Positions 11,114 through 21,960 of a DNA stretch of 64,000 bases are shown here, piece by piece; position 1 is the stretch's first letter, and the number at the start of each line of letters is the position of its first letter. The notes under the pieces were generated by a model that was not told where the DNA came from, did no database searches, and saw only the letters and a list, made by a program, of their open reading frames with translations. The stretch comes from Tubulanus polymorphus (lineage: Eukaryota; Nemertea; Palaeonemertea; Tubulaniformes; Tubulanidae): positions 11,654,278-11,718,277 of the forward strand of contig NC_134030.1 in assembly GCF_964204645.1 (NCBI RefSeq), read 5' to 3'. The position numbers were made by a program, and so were the translations under genes.

Positions 11114-11765
11114 CCTGGAAGAAAGACACTCTAAATATTTGGATGGATATATGAAAGCTGTGGGTACTGGAGTGTGTAATGGGTAGTGTAGTGTGATCTG
11201 TGTACATTTGTAGCTAGCACACAGATCACATTGTTCAATGGGGTTTGGTCCAGGACTCGCGAGATTTTCAACAACACGGAAGTAACGTGTAATAAATGAT
11301 GACTTGAATTGCATGACTACCTACCACCCCTCATTATTGTTTGAAAAGTAAACGTTCCGCACTGACTAAAAATTAGTAATAACATTTTAGAAATGGCCAG
11401 AATTTTAACTTAGGTTCTATCTCATTTTTGTTTTACAATTGTGATTGGTATAATTTTTTTTAAACGGCCGTTAAGGCTTCATGTTTCGTCTGCAATTCAC
11501 TGCAAATAGTTACGCAACTACGCACATTTCAGTGTTTTTGGCAGCTGTACACTCAATCGGCACCGTTCGTGACTAGCTTCACTGCGGAATTATCATTAAT
11601 TAACATCGCCATATCACATCATCAACTTATATTGTGCCTTAAAACCCTAATAGCCGAAATAATTGAAATGCGCACACGATTTCTATCAATGAAAATTGAG
11701 AGAGTGGCCATGTTTGTGTTTGCTGCTTCGCGTAAATCCGGCGCGGTGGCGCAACCGTGCGGAGT
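11114..11765. other. Unrelated sequence interrupting the 155-bp-repeat unit
   Basis: About 650 bp with no coding homology separates GGTACC at 11113 from the resumed monomer at 11766. It contains CTCGCGAGATTTTCAACAAC (11257-11276), which recurs at 21613-21632. It is probably a later insertion, but no terminal repeats were found. Confidence 0.4.
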
Positions 11766-11960
11766 GGGGCCGATACGTCTAGGCATATTTTGTTATCACC
11801 ATCAATTACAAAACCGTAGCTGCTGACATGTTATATTATTGTGGTGAGGTTCAAGGTCATTTGGTTTTGTATATGGTCACCAGGAGGCGTTGAATATTGA
11901 AATTGTTAGATTGTTGAGCATTTTAAACCATTCCCAACGTAGGCATGGTGTCCCTGGACC
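11766..11960 (+). mobile_element. 155-bp-repeat unit, terminal part ending in CTAG
   Basis: The last monomer (ggcatattttgttatcacc ...) runs through 'ttgttgagcatt' to GTCCCTGGACCCCTAG at about 11960. The next bases (TTTACAAATCC) are coding sequence of a BEL/Pao RNase H on the other strand, so the boundary can be fixed at CTAG|TTT. Two other copies end at the same CTAG|TTT. This is the 3'-end form of Helitron-type elements. Confidence 0.7.
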
Positions 11961-12459
11961 CCTAGTTTACAAATCCCAACACGATTGTACTATCTGTCCA
12001 ATCATAGAAGTCGTCGACACGCAAATCGATCTCCCTCGGCAGCATATCGCAAATACGGACAGCCATGGCGGCGGTAATTTATTCCAATCGAGAAATTGAA
12101 AGTGCTCTGATGGAGCAACAAGCTACTTGCTCATTAGTAACGAACACATTATATTGCCTCTTTCATCAACTAAACGGATATAACATGCGGTGCCGTACGT
12201 ATCAAGTGACGCATCCAAAAAATTGTGAATTTCACGTCGAGCAATCTTCTAAAAAATCTGGTGGCTTGTAACATCTTGGGATTTTGAGTTGACCCAATTT
12301 CGGTAAATTGGTCAACCATTTCCTCCAATCGGAGTACTTTTCTTCAAGAATCTCGTCATCCCAGTCTGCCTTATGCAGGCACAATCTATGCAGGACTAAC
12401 TTCGCCGGAAGAATGAGATGCATTATCAGACTCTGCATTATCATGTCGTTCGTAAACAC
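11961..12459 (-). pseudogene. BEL/Pao retrotransposon fragment (RT end and RNase H)
   Basis: Minus-strand translation starts with LPAKLVLHRLCLHKADWDDE, then WRKWLTNLPKLGQLKIPRC (12440-12270), the RT-to-RNase H connector typical of BEL/Pao pol. After that come a DAS remnant of the RNase H start (near 12210) and, in another frame, MAVRICDMLPREIDLRV and FYDWTDSTIVLGFVN (12060-11961), which includes the conserved WTDST. At least two frameshifts and a stop are present. The piece ends abruptly at the CTAG junction of the 155-bp-repeat unit, whose insertion apparently removed or displaced the rest of pol. Confidence 0.8.
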
Positions 12460-13304
12460 TACTTATAACAACATACCCCCCCGAGAAGGGGAACAATTCC
12501 AATGTCAATAACTCTAATTAGGCGGTAAATGTTAAAGGATTTTTGGTTTACCTTTGTCAGTGTGAGCTTGGCATTGAGCCAATTCATGTAAAATCGCGGT
12601 ATGTTTTTTTATGTGAGCATTTTTTTCATTGGTTCTCGGGTTAAACAACGTTTAATCGATGCGATTGAAGACATGACAAACCTCCATCGATGACATGGTC
12701 AACTTTGTTAAAATTCGACGAAAAACTGTTTTTGGCGAGAAAATTCTTAGCTCCTGCGTATACAATTGCAATGACCTCGATTGGGGGGCATCGTCTCTAC
12801 AAGCGAATGTGATTGGCTTTTTTGGGATATACGGCGAATTCCGGCGCTACTAAAATAATTATGGGAAAGCCATTAATGGCGAACGTTTGATTGGACTAGG
12901 TGCCGTATATGTGCGAATCTTAAATGCTCATTGCTGGTGAGAATATAATTATTTCACATATCGCCATAGGTATTGTTTCGTTTTAATACCCGGTGATTGT
13001 GTTGATAGAGATCGAAGTGAAGCAAACGTTCACTGCACAAGGCTTCCACATGTGCGCGGGAGCGCTAACATTAGACTGTTGCACACACAAACACACGCTT
13101 ATACACACTACTATATGGTGATGCTGTACCGCTGATTGGCGCCTGCACGTTTGGTATGATAACAGGCTGAATAATCGTCGTAGCAGAAAATGAGCGCCGT
13201 GTTTTCTGTTTGATAGAATTTGTAATAAATTGTAATTTCTTGTGACCTGAAAATACTAAGCAGCAAACTATAGGTATAGGTCGAGATCTGAATATTTTTG
13301 TGGT
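12460..13304. other. No gene recognised
   Basis: Nothing with coding homology is visible. A CA-rich patch lies at 13080-13110. Confidence 0.5.
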
Positions 13305-13386
13305 AAATTCCAGGATTTAAATCTAATACTGTGCCCCGGTGTTTTAGCTTCCGGCCACCGCGAAACTCTATCAACTGTACCACATA
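13305..13386 (-). repeat. tRNA-derived SINE head (A and B box)
   Basis: Read on the minus strand, GTGGTACAGTTGATAGAG (13382-13365) resembles a tRNA A box with D-loop, and AGATTTAAATCC (13325-13313) resembles a B box, about 40 nt apart, as in a tRNA. It abuts the piggyBac frame just after residues resembling the conserved CGTV of the transposase, so the SINE or a recombination has cut the transposase there. Alternatively part of the A-box similarity comes from the transposase codons. Confidence 0.5.
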
Positions 13387-14420
13387 CCCCTGTTTGTTCA
13401 GCTACCAATTTTAACAAGAGATCTGGGGAATTGAAGAAATTATCAATGTATACATGGTGACCTCGGTTATAATAATTCTGAACAAGATCAGTTACAACTC
13501 TGTAACCAAGGCCGTGTTCAATGTTGTCCGATTTGCCAGTGTAAACCTTCCAGTCCAGACAATAACCAGTTCAACTGTCGGCTATTGCCCATACTTTGAT
13601 TCCCCACACTTTGATTCCCCACTTTACAGGCTTTTTGGGGAGGTACTGGCGGAAAAAAACACACCCTTTGAACTTGACCATGCTTTCGTCTACTGATGAT
13701 TCACGGTGCGGTACGAAGTACTGCCTATATTTTGGTAGACAAATATCAAGAAGTGGTTTGATCTTGAAGAGTGGGTCATATCCAGGCTGACCTTTCTCTA
13801 CTCTCTGGGAATTATCAGCAAAATGCACGAAAGTGGTTATTAGCTGGAATCGGTTACGACTGATCAGTTCATTGAAACCACGAGTTTGGAGTAACCAATG
13901 TGAATTGAAGTAAAACTCAATAGAAGGTTTGGGACACATACCCATTGCTATATGTAAAGCTGTAACTATTTTGATTTCATTCAAATCAACTTCTTTCCAT
14001 GATAGATATCTTGATTTTGCAGGAAATACATCAGGTGTGTCAAAAAATTGTTCGGCATACCTATTAGTCTCTTGCACAATGAGTTCGAAAACTTCATCAG
14101 GATTAAAAAGTTTGAAAAGTTCTACCGGAGGAAGATCCTCTAGTCCTGCTATCCCACCAGGGTTCATCGTATAAGCTGGCCACCATATTGGAACAGTACC
14201 ATCATGACCAGCATTCCTCGGAATAACTGGCGCGTTTCTCTGTACACCACCTCGAGCACCACCACGTCCACGGATTCGTTGACGGCGAGCAGGGACTTGT
14301 ACTCGTCCAACATTTGCGCCACGACCATGTCCTCGCCCTCGTCCCCTTGGACGTGCTGGGGGCCTTCCTCTGGCTCTTCTATTAGTTACTGGTGCAGCAG
14401 GAGGGGTAGGTGACCTGATA
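13387..14420 (-). pseudogene. piggyBac transposase, interrupted
   Basis: Minus-strand coding for a DDE_Tnp_1_7 (piggyBac/PGBD) transposase. Seen in order: a Gly-Arg-rich linker (14400-14220), LFNPDEVFELIVQETNRYA (near 14115-14060), SWKEVDLNEIKIV, RNRFQLITTFVHFADNS, PLFKIKPLLD and ESSVDESMVKFKG (near 13700), which holds a catalytic-type Asp, then KPVKWGIKVW. A 15-bp tandem duplication repeats WGIKV. A TGA at 13573-13571 ends the frame, yet the same frame continues with LDWKVYTGKSDNIEHGLGYR and HHVYIDNFFNSPDLL down to about 13390, where a SINE-like sequence begins and the C-terminus is lost. So this is a transposase broken by one stop and a 3' truncation. Its N-terminus runs straight on from a different protein family (14420-15665). 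Confidence 0.82.
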
Positions 14421-15665
14421 GCTTTGGCAATATCAGTTATACTGATATATCTTCTGTAACCACGACTTGCTGTGCCAACATCCATCGATACAAAGGATTT
14501 GAATTTGGCCGCATTGTGCAGAAATATAACTTATATATCAGTATCAGGTGCTCTAAGAACGATATTCTTAGTAATCTGTGAATGGTGCACCGCATGTAGA
14601 CAGAGTCTAGTGTCAGCGTCTGGTTGATTGTAGCTTAATTCTAACACTTCATCTTTAACAACTTGTTCATCAATACTGGTAACAGAAATTTTGTAGCAAG
14701 ATTCTCCTACACCAATGTATAATTGCTTTAGCCTAATAATTCTGCGTAGTCCTGCGAGCGCCAGTCTTCCAGAAGAAAACCAGGCAGTTGTTGTTTGAAG
14801 GTTGTAGACTTGAGTGCTTTAGTAAAATCCTTCGGTCGAATCTGTTCTGGTCCACAGATGGTATAGATTGAGGACTCAGCTCCATGGCGTTCATGTTCTG
14901 ATGGTTTAATCCATGGGCTTTCGTAAGTATCGAAAACTATGTCTATCTTGCTAGATGTTGCTTTTGTGGTTGCGATGAGTATTGCTTGTGACAAACCACC
15001 ATATGTAGCGGGTGAATCGGTGGTAAGACGTGTTGCAAGAAGTTTCCATCTATAAGAGTGGACGTAACTGTTGTTGACTCTCCATGATTTTCAACCTTAG
15101 CTTCTAGTATATCGAAAAAGACACTTTTCTCTGTGTGTGCCATCTGTTCTGCATAAAAAAGAGGAACTGAAGTCAGCAGGTATTGGAGAAGAAACTTCAG
15201 AGCAATTTCCTTCTGGGATGCTATCAAAGCTATGCGACCAAACATGTCCCTGGTACATCGTAATTCTTGAATGACTGGGTTCTGTGCCCTCTTGTTTTTA
15301 GCTCCTGGCATGGAGAAAGTGACTAAAGGATGCTTCTCTATGGCACGATCAAATCGAGATGCATCTGCAGCGCATTCATTCATGAAAGCATCATGGCGCT
15401 TTTTTCCCTGTTCACAGAGGTTCAATAATGAGTTAGAGACTGATTGACTTGCACTCTTTCCAGCATGTATGTTTATGAGATCTGCACGATCTAAGTTGAA
15501 CGGGTTGGCTGTATTCTGTATCATCGTGAGAATTTTCTGAAGATCTGAGTTGTCACGTTTTTTACGCTTATCAAAGACCTCTGCATGTGTAAAACCACTT
15601 TTAACAATTCCAGTCATTTGCAATGTTGCGCCAACAAACGCAGCTCTGCTGCGAGATAGGTCGGG
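14421..15665 (-). pseudogene. Unknown repeat-encoded invertebrate protein
   Basis: A long minus-strand frame from about 15665, open upstream of its first ATG at 15617, encodes FTHAEVFDKRKKRDNSDLQK, DLINIHAGKS, LRCTRDMFGRIALIASQ and LIDGNFLQHV. After a frameshift near 14990 come IDIVFDTYESPWIKPSEHE and, after another near 14740, SYNQPDADTRLCLHAVHH and APDTDI, then a stop and KSFVSMDVGTASRGYRRYISITDIAKAI. I recognise this as a family found in many invertebrate genomes with the same FGR, DADTR-LHA and PDTD motifs, but I know no function. The last block shares its frame with the piggyBac ORF, so the two are fused or one lies in the other. Two frameshifts and one stop show it is decaying. Confidence 0.55.
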
Positions 15666-15730
15666 CTGTCGACTTCAGTTGCCTACGGCAGTCCCCCAGT
15701 GTGTCGACTACAGTCGCCTATGGCTAGTTA
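15666..15730 (+). repeat. Short direct repeat, 2 copies
   Basis: GTCGACTTCAGTTGCCTACG (15668) and GTCGACTACAGTCGCCTATG (15703) are two diverged copies about 35 bp apart, immediately 5' of the unknown ORF. Confidence 0.6.
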
Positions 15731-15834
15731 AGGGTTAAAGGCTTAAAGTTTAATGAACCCTGTTTTGGCCTTCAGTCAAAGTTGGTCGAGACACTGCTGT
15801 TTTACTAGCAGACCTGACGGTTAAAATGATTAAT

Positions 15835-16152
15835 GAATACACTGACCATGAATGCAAAGTTGTAGTTCATGACATGTTCTATAATTGTGTGAGTTTCAAG
15901 TTCATTGGGTTTTGCATATAGTCACCAGGGGGCGTTGAATAGTAGAATAAGTTGGTATTATTAAATTGGTAACGAGGCATATTTTGTTATCACAATGAAT
16001 TGCGTTGCTGCCGGCATGTTCTATGATAATGGTGAGTTTAAAGGTCATTGGTTTTTGTATATGGCCACCAAGGGGCAATGAATATTGAAATCTTTAGATT
16101 GTTGAGCATTTGAAACCATTTCCCAAGTGGGCATGGTGTCCTTGGAGCCCTA
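15835..16152 (+). mobile_element. 155-bp-repeat unit, two monomers and CTAG end
   Basis: One partial monomer (from 'tgaatgcaaagttgtagttc') and a terminal monomer ('ggtaacgaggcatattttg') end at GTCCTTGGAGCCCTAG|TTT (about 16152). It has the same order and end as the copies at 11766-11960 and 25975-27118. Confidence 0.7.
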
Positions 16153-16700
16153 GTTTAAGAATAGGCTTAACAACAGATGACTTATAGTTTTCTGGAAATG
16201 TCCTTGAATTAAGCAAACTGTTGATTGTGTCTGTAAGGGTAGTTATGAAGTAGGGTAGCTGTACCCCGGTCAGACAAAAATAAAGGTTTTTAGTTATAGC
16301 CCTTAGCTACTTACTATTAGAAAGATCATGCATCAAATATAAGAGCCAAAATTCTTTTTTGAATGAATTATGCAAATGAGTATTCAAATGGCCGCCAACC
16401 TTCGGAAAACATAAAATCTTTCAAACACTCTATCTTGGAAAGTATTAATCATATTGTTATTAAAGTTCCACTTTCTCTACCGTTAGGAAGGATCATGTTC
16501 TTTTGCATGTTGAAAGTTCTTTTTTTACCACGAAGCACCCCACGAAGCAACTAATCGCACTAAATGTAGCATCTTCAATGACAGTATGACTAACAAATAT
16601 CTCCAAATCAGTTTGTTTAGACATGCATTATTATTTTGTGTTATGCCATGGAGACGCTTACGGAGGTGATGTAAGATCACCATAGATTAGTTCAACGAGT
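16153..16700. other. No gene recognised
   Basis: I see no coding homology or clear repeat here. Confidence 0.5.
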
Positions 16701-16708
16701 TCAGTAAT

Positions 16709-17150
16709 CTATTCAGGTAGTCCATAGCGTTGTTTGAAACTGTCAGGATACTGGTTGTACTTACACCAGCTATCATCACCACTGGGGCATTTGTAATGTT
16801 CTGGATATGCGTCTCTACTTGTAAGACGGTAGAGACTAGCCATCAGGTTTGTCTGCATTTCTACGATATTTCCTTCATTTTGCCTAGTAGCAAGTCCAAA
16901 GGAGTTCTGGAGGACATCAATCGTTGTCTTAGTCAGTCGACCAGCACCACCTATACCCTTGCCATCGGAGAGCTTTTTGCCTTTATAACTGGTCTTCACT
17001 TTCCGTAACCGAGACCCTAAATGCTTTTGGACATGCATTCTACTTTCTCAATCCGAGTATCTCCATATGGTTTGCTGACATACGGAAGCTTATCGGTACA
17101 CACCCTTTTTATCCCATCATGCATGGATTCACTCATTGAACGCTTGCATA
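16709..17150 (-). pseudogene. Mutator-like (MULE) transposase fragment
   Basis: The frame 17038-16709 encodes HVQKHLGSRLRKVK, LSDGKGIGGAGRLT, then IDVLQNSFGLATRQN and DDSWCKYNQ, the signature of a Mutator-like transposase family common in invertebrates. Upstream, 17140-17045 in another frame gives MSESMHDGIKRVCTD and LPYVSKPYGDTRIEKVEC, which directly precedes HVQK in that family, so one frameshift lies near 17040. The N-terminal catalytic part is not seen. The piece is flanked by unrelated sequence. Confidence 0.72.
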
Positions 17151-18205
17151 ATGGCATGTAATGTTTTTGTGCATTTTCCATTATTTTCATCAACAGATGA
17201 GTGATTTTATGTGATCGCGTCGTGCATTTGGTTCGGCAGGATTGCTATGACACACATGCAGTGCTCTATGGAAAAGCGTAGCGACCCTGTCTCTCAACAT
17301 TGCTGCACGGAAGAAAAGTTGATTTGTCCAGCTGTTTATTGATCAGAAGTCCTGCACTGTTATTAGTATGACAATACCGATGTTTAAAACCAAGGCCAGC
17401 AGTATATCAAATTCCTCACTCGTTGTCAGCACCCATTTCTGCAATCCTGAGTTTGGCCTCAGGACATCATTATGCAGCTTTTCAATGCTAAAATATGAAA
17501 CGAAATACCTAATGAAATGCTAAACTACGAAACGAAATGGCCATTCTTTTGTGTGTCCTATACCTTTACCTAATATCGTTTCAACATTCAGCCCTACATG
17601 GACCCCGTGAAATACAGTATATCAGCATCACCAGAAATGAGAATTCCCCGCGGATTTCGGTATTGAAAAATATCAATTTTCCAAATAGTCCATAAATGAT
17701 GTAAAAGTATAGGGGGGGGGGGGGGGAGGGTGATGAATTCACTCAACTGGTCCTGTACGATTGGTGATCGGTTGAACCGTAAAAGCGTTCAGTGCTTGTT
17801 TTACTTATCGTCGCGTAGTGAATTTTAATGCATATTCATTGCAGCACAGATTTTTTATCTACTATGATGTTCCGTATTGTATCGATCGGTTACGGACAGA
17901 CACCAGCGCAGCAACAGAAGTAATGTATATTGGCCTTACTGTTGCCGCGCACGTACAGGGAGAACGCCTTCAGATATTACACTGTGGATGATTTTTAGTG
18001 AGCATTCATCGGCGAATTTTTACTGCAAATTCAGGGCTCGATCCGTAATGCGTAAAATGCTGATTGTCATTGAATGAGGATGTGCCACATTGGAAATAGC
18101 CATTGCCTTCCAAAATATAATAGTCATTCAATAGGTTCAAGTTCGCTCTTAAGTGCTAGGATAACGGTTTTAATTTCTAAAATTTTCCAATCTAACACTA
18201 AGAAA
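17151..18205. other. No gene recognised; poly-G tract
   Basis: I find no coding homology. A near-pure G run of about 20 bp lies at 17712-17730. Confidence 0.5.
17712..17730 (+). repeat. Poly-G tract
   Basis: A run of G broken by a single A. Its length may be an assembly estimate. Confidence 0.9.
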
Positions 18206-18680
18206 GCGAAGAAATTTGCAATTAAGAGTCAGCTTTGAAGTCTTTTTGCATACGAGAGTATATGTATATTCCGAGGATACCTAAGTCACTGTTGATAAAG
18301 GAAAGTGTCAGAACTAATTTTCAAGTTGAAACATTATACTTAGACAGCGTTTTAAGCAATATAGCAGCAAAGGACTCATGAGATAAGTTAGTCCACAAAA
18401 TAGTCAAAGTAAGAAATTAATCAACAAAAACTTGAATTCCATGCTTAAATTTAAATATATTTTAAGTTATCGGCGTTCTTTTAGAATTTATACAAAGAAC
18501 CAAATCCAGAAGATTTAAGAGAAGTGAATGACCAGAATGGGAAAACTTTAGTATTATTCGCTCTTGAATGTAGTAGTTGCCTGACCTCAGTTACAGAAGG
18601 GTTGAGCGCATAGAAACCACAAGGTTCCAGATCTGCGATGGTATGAACTGTCTGATGCACCGCGATCATAACCAATGTTT
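18206..18680. repeat. Dispersed repeat, copy 1 (second copy at 62870-63372)
   Basis: About 470 bp matches 62870-63372 in the same orientation, with blocks such as 'gaaagtgtcagaactaat', 'gaagtgaatgaccag' and 'ttccagatctgcgatg' nearly unchanged. Copy 2 lies inside an element with inverted ends; this copy lacks the recognisable 'gggatagactttagc' end. The minus strand encodes a short frame (18675-18481) partly conserved in both copies. Confidence 0.75.
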
Positions 18681-18870
18681 ATCACCTATCATGTCATTGA
18701 ATCTGTGCTGCGATCTGTCAAGGAAAGCAAGCATAGAAAATAATGATAGCAACATATAATAGCTTACAAATTACATAACACTAAAAGAATTTTAAACAAT
18801 TGTTCAGTTAGTGTTTATTGATAGGTGTTCTTTCAAACAATTTGGTTTAAAAAAAGGGTCATGGATGATG

Positions 18871-19044
18871 GCATGTGCTCTTTAAATCTTCCAAATGTCT
18901 TCAATTTTGGCATGAGTATGTGTCTGTGAGAAATTGAATGGTTCATAGGGCCTTGTATTCGGGTTGTGGTATGGTACAATCATGTACTGTTTACTGGCGT
19001 GTCCACCATCACCAAGCAAAACAGCTGGATTATCCTCCAAGTAC
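18871..19044 (-). pseudogene. PIF/Harbinger transposase exon fragment
   Basis: A splice acceptor (TTTTATTTTGTAG, minus strand) precedes a frame reading YLEDNPAVLLGDGGHASKQY, MIVPYHNPNTRPYEPFNFSQ and THTHAKIEDIWKI, then a stop. This matches the DDE region of HARBI1/Harbinger transposases (LLGD-x-G-Y-x-L, P-Y-x-NP, FN-x-x-H-x-x-x-R-x-x-x-ER), where the Arg/Glu end has changed. Only this exon is seen. Confidence 0.65.
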
Positions 19045-20220
19045 CTACAAAATAAAAACCGAGAGGCACTGACAAACTGAACTTTTATAATAAAGATAAT
19101 GATTTTCTTTGTACTCCACGACGTTTCAGAGCAGATGAATCAGTAGAAAATAGAGTCCAGAATTAGGGACAGGAAGTTCAATCGTAAGTGAATATATTAA
19201 AAGCACTGGTTAAGGATATACCGTAGTTAAAAACTGACGTGACAAGCGAGCTGTCGTGAATCATCCGCCAGGCCCTAGTTGAACTGTCTTGAGTGGCTCA
19301 ATGCCATCGAGCTACTAGATTTGTGAATAATCCTGAGAAAATGATAAAAAAATATTTAACGTGTACCGGTGATATTATATTATAGTTTGGCCTTACTAGA
19401 AATCATCAACAAAGGAAAACTGGTGTGGCCTTAGCCGGGCTGTACACTGGGTCTAATAAATATTGACCAGGCAGCTCTGGGTACTTTTTTATAAATCTAT
19501 TGGACAGGCTGATAGATAATGTATGTAGTCCCAACCTGGGATCAGTGTTCTACAAATTACCACATAGGACAGTTGTGTACATGGAAGTATGGAATGAATT
19601 GAATTCAAAAGGCTATAGGAATATTTATCTCAGGGAATACAAGAGGTAGGATTATTTCATAACTCCGAAACTGGGTCTAACGATTTTCCTCTATGGTCAC
19701 ATATTGCCTGGCAGTTTATCAAATGATATCTCTTTCGATTCACAAAATCTTCTTCATGGTGGTGGGGCCACTGAATACAGATGTGCGTACAGTCTATGCA
19801 CCTTATCACACAAGGAAATCCTTTAAATTTTTAACCCAGTGGTCAAAGATAAAACTACCCAACCTAGAGGCTTACTTTAGCAGCTAGGTTCGATATATTT
19901 GACCCTAGGGTTAAATTTAGCACCGAACTATTAGACCGAACTAACCCTAACCCTAGGGTTATCAGAGTTAGCCCCTGGGTTAAAAGTTAATACTAGTCTA
20001 TAAAACCAGCCTTGATCTCTTTGTGACGCACATGGCTTATGTGAAAGCGTATATGGTCATCTTGTAACTAAGAGTAGTTTCGGCAACGCCGTTGATAAAC
20101 TTGCTTGAACAATGGTTTGCGTGTCAGTTTTTCTTTTTCAATTTGACCAATGTTTTTAAAAGTATTTTCGTTGCAATTGGATTCTATTTCAATGGTTTTG
20201 ATGTTTTTTTTGTGGTTTTC
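19045..20220. other. No gene recognised; small telomere-like motif
   Basis: I see no coding homology. CTAACCCTAACCCTAGGG at 19941-19958 is two copies of the animal telomere unit in a palindromic setting. Confidence 0.5.
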
Positions 20221-20222
20221 AG

Positions 20223-20648
20223 TTACAGGATAACTGATTTTTCTTTTAACACTACATACTTCATTTTCGGCAATGATTTCGTAGATCTTGCAGGTGTGAG
20301 GTCGAGCGATTTTACTGGAGCCTTTTGAAAGAGGTCTTTCAAAGCATTCCTATTGTCAGTCCTCGTTTTCCCAAACACCTTCGGTGTGTTTTGCCATTTT
20401 TCAGTGGCCAAAGTGATCGATTTTCTCAACTTTTGGGCATTTTTGATGAAATATTTCTTGCAGCGCCCCGTTTCTTTTATTGTTTCGTCAGATTCTGTAG
20501 GATTAGCATCTGCAGATCTCTCATCATTCAGGTCACTTAATGTGTCTACAATATCAACTGGCTCCTGTATGCTTTTTTGATGATTCTTCTTTTGCTGAGA
20601 CTCATACAGTGATAATAAGACTATGCATATGATGTGATAAAATTTCAT
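20223..20648 (-). pseudogene. Unassigned 141-residue frame, possibly the tail of the adjacent transposase
   Basis: The frame is open for 141 codons: a hydrophobic start, an acidic middle (SDLNDERSADANPTESDETI) and a basic C-terminal half. I recognise no domain. Its position and strand, just downstream of the transposase piece at 20700-21194, and a weak resemblance in the KKYFIKNAQKL stretch suggest the C-terminal part of the same element. It could also be an isolated exon or chance. Confidence 0.35.
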
Positions 20649-20699
20649 GTACTGATCAAGATTTGCTCAGTTCAACAGCAGACTGAAAAAATACATTCC

Positions 20700-21194
20700 A
20701 TATTGATAATTGGCCTTCTAGCAATGTACCTATGCATCTTCCATCAAATGACAGGCGCCGACGTGCATCAATGATATTTGATAGTCGTCAGTTGATGGAT
20801 GCCTTGCCCTCAGGGGTACGATGGCAACGTTTTAGGTGATCTTCCATTGTCTCGAAATTAGATACTTTCAGAAATCCTTGCGTGAATCCTACACTCCTAT
20901 ACAGGAAATCATTTTTGGCATTACTGTATTTTTATATCCATATTTCGACTTCTTTGATAAGGAAATTGTGACAACCTTTGTTCCATCATTACTTGTGTCT
21001 GATTGTCGGTTATCACTTCTGCTACTGCCAGGGGGATATTTCTGCCTGTTACCGGATTTGCCAAAACGATAGCGTGATGAAAATGATCTGGCTTTCCTGG
21101 GTCTTTCCGAACCACTGAACCCATTGCATCGTAAAATATTGTATTTTTGCAGCCATATGAAATGCATACACCAGCTTCCGAAAAAAATTATCAC
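20700..21194 (-). pseudogene. MULE-like transposase fragment (second family)
   Basis: Minus-strand frame 21124-20921 reads DAMGSVVRKDPGKPDHFHHA, then IVLANPVTGRNIPLAVAEVI. This matches a transposase-like family in fish and invertebrates with the pattern DATGxVVR ... YYAIVxxNP ... PVAExIT, where the first Asp is a likely catalytic residue. Farther along, frame-shifted, lies FFQSAVELSKS near 20700, a block that follows in the same family. Several stops and frame changes are present. The family name is uncertain; it is related to MULE/DDE transposases. Confidence 0.55.
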
Positions 21195-21960
21195 GCATGA
21201 AGGTTAAACTGATCGATTGAATACAGCCGTTTTTACATTTTCTGCGAAGAAAGGGTCAGCAACCCTGGCACCTTTCTTCAGGGGAATTTTAGGAACTGAA
21301 CGCCCTTTGATCACAGCGCAATTGCCGTAGGGTCAGTATGCTGGAAATGCCGGTATGTCGGGAGTGATGGTATATCGGTAAGTAAAGTAAAAGTTGCTGC
21401 ACATGCGCAGTGATTTCCGCCGCATCAATACGGTCACAGGCAAAATGAAGCCGTTTCATCCCTAGTTCTTTTTATATAGTACAGCATAACGACCGCCTGA
21501 TAATGATCCCTAACGACCAATTGTTAGTCGGAACTTTATAGCGGATAAATAAAGAATATCAGCACAAGGTATTTCTGTGAATTTATTTGCATTTCAAATT
21601 TAGCGCCATTCTCGCGAGATTTTCAACAACCTGGAAGTAAAATCCAAGCCAGTTTACAAGTTTCGGTTCATTGTCGAGTCTTCGGTTGACTCCATTGATG
21701 TTGATTCTTCTGTGTGATCGTGGTCTGACGCTGCTTCGGACAGACCTGCTTTCGACTTTTCTATGTTTGTGACGATTGGGGGACGGTCTTCGGACAGAGC
21801 TTCCTTTGACATGCCTGCTTTCAACGATTCGGTATTGGTGTCCAGCGGCGGGGCACCGAGCATGACCATGTTTCTTGACCTTTCATGACGACGACATGGT
21901 CATGAAGTACCGAATGGTGCCTTTTGTGACACTCCTTGCAATACGGGTGACACTCCTTAC
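21195..21960. other. No gene recognised
   Basis: A minus-strand frame at 21869-21654 has a Ser/Glu-rich sequence but no known domain. CTCGCGAGATTTTCAACAAC (21613-21632) repeats the motif at 11257. Confidence 0.45.

Noticed and set aside
11102-11314. Minus-strand frame of 70 codons near 11.2 kb
   Set aside because: No domain, and it lies in the sequence interrupting the 155-bp-repeat unit; looks like chance.
13596-14413. Plus-strand frames across the piggyBac region
   Set aside because: They are shadows of the minus-strand transposase.
17712-17730. G-quadruplex regulatory site
   Set aside because: A simple poly-G run with nothing around it to suggest regulation; length may be an assembly artefact.
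19941-19960. Interstitial telomere repeat
   Set aside because: Only two CCCTAA units in a palindromic context; too short to claim a telomere-derived site.
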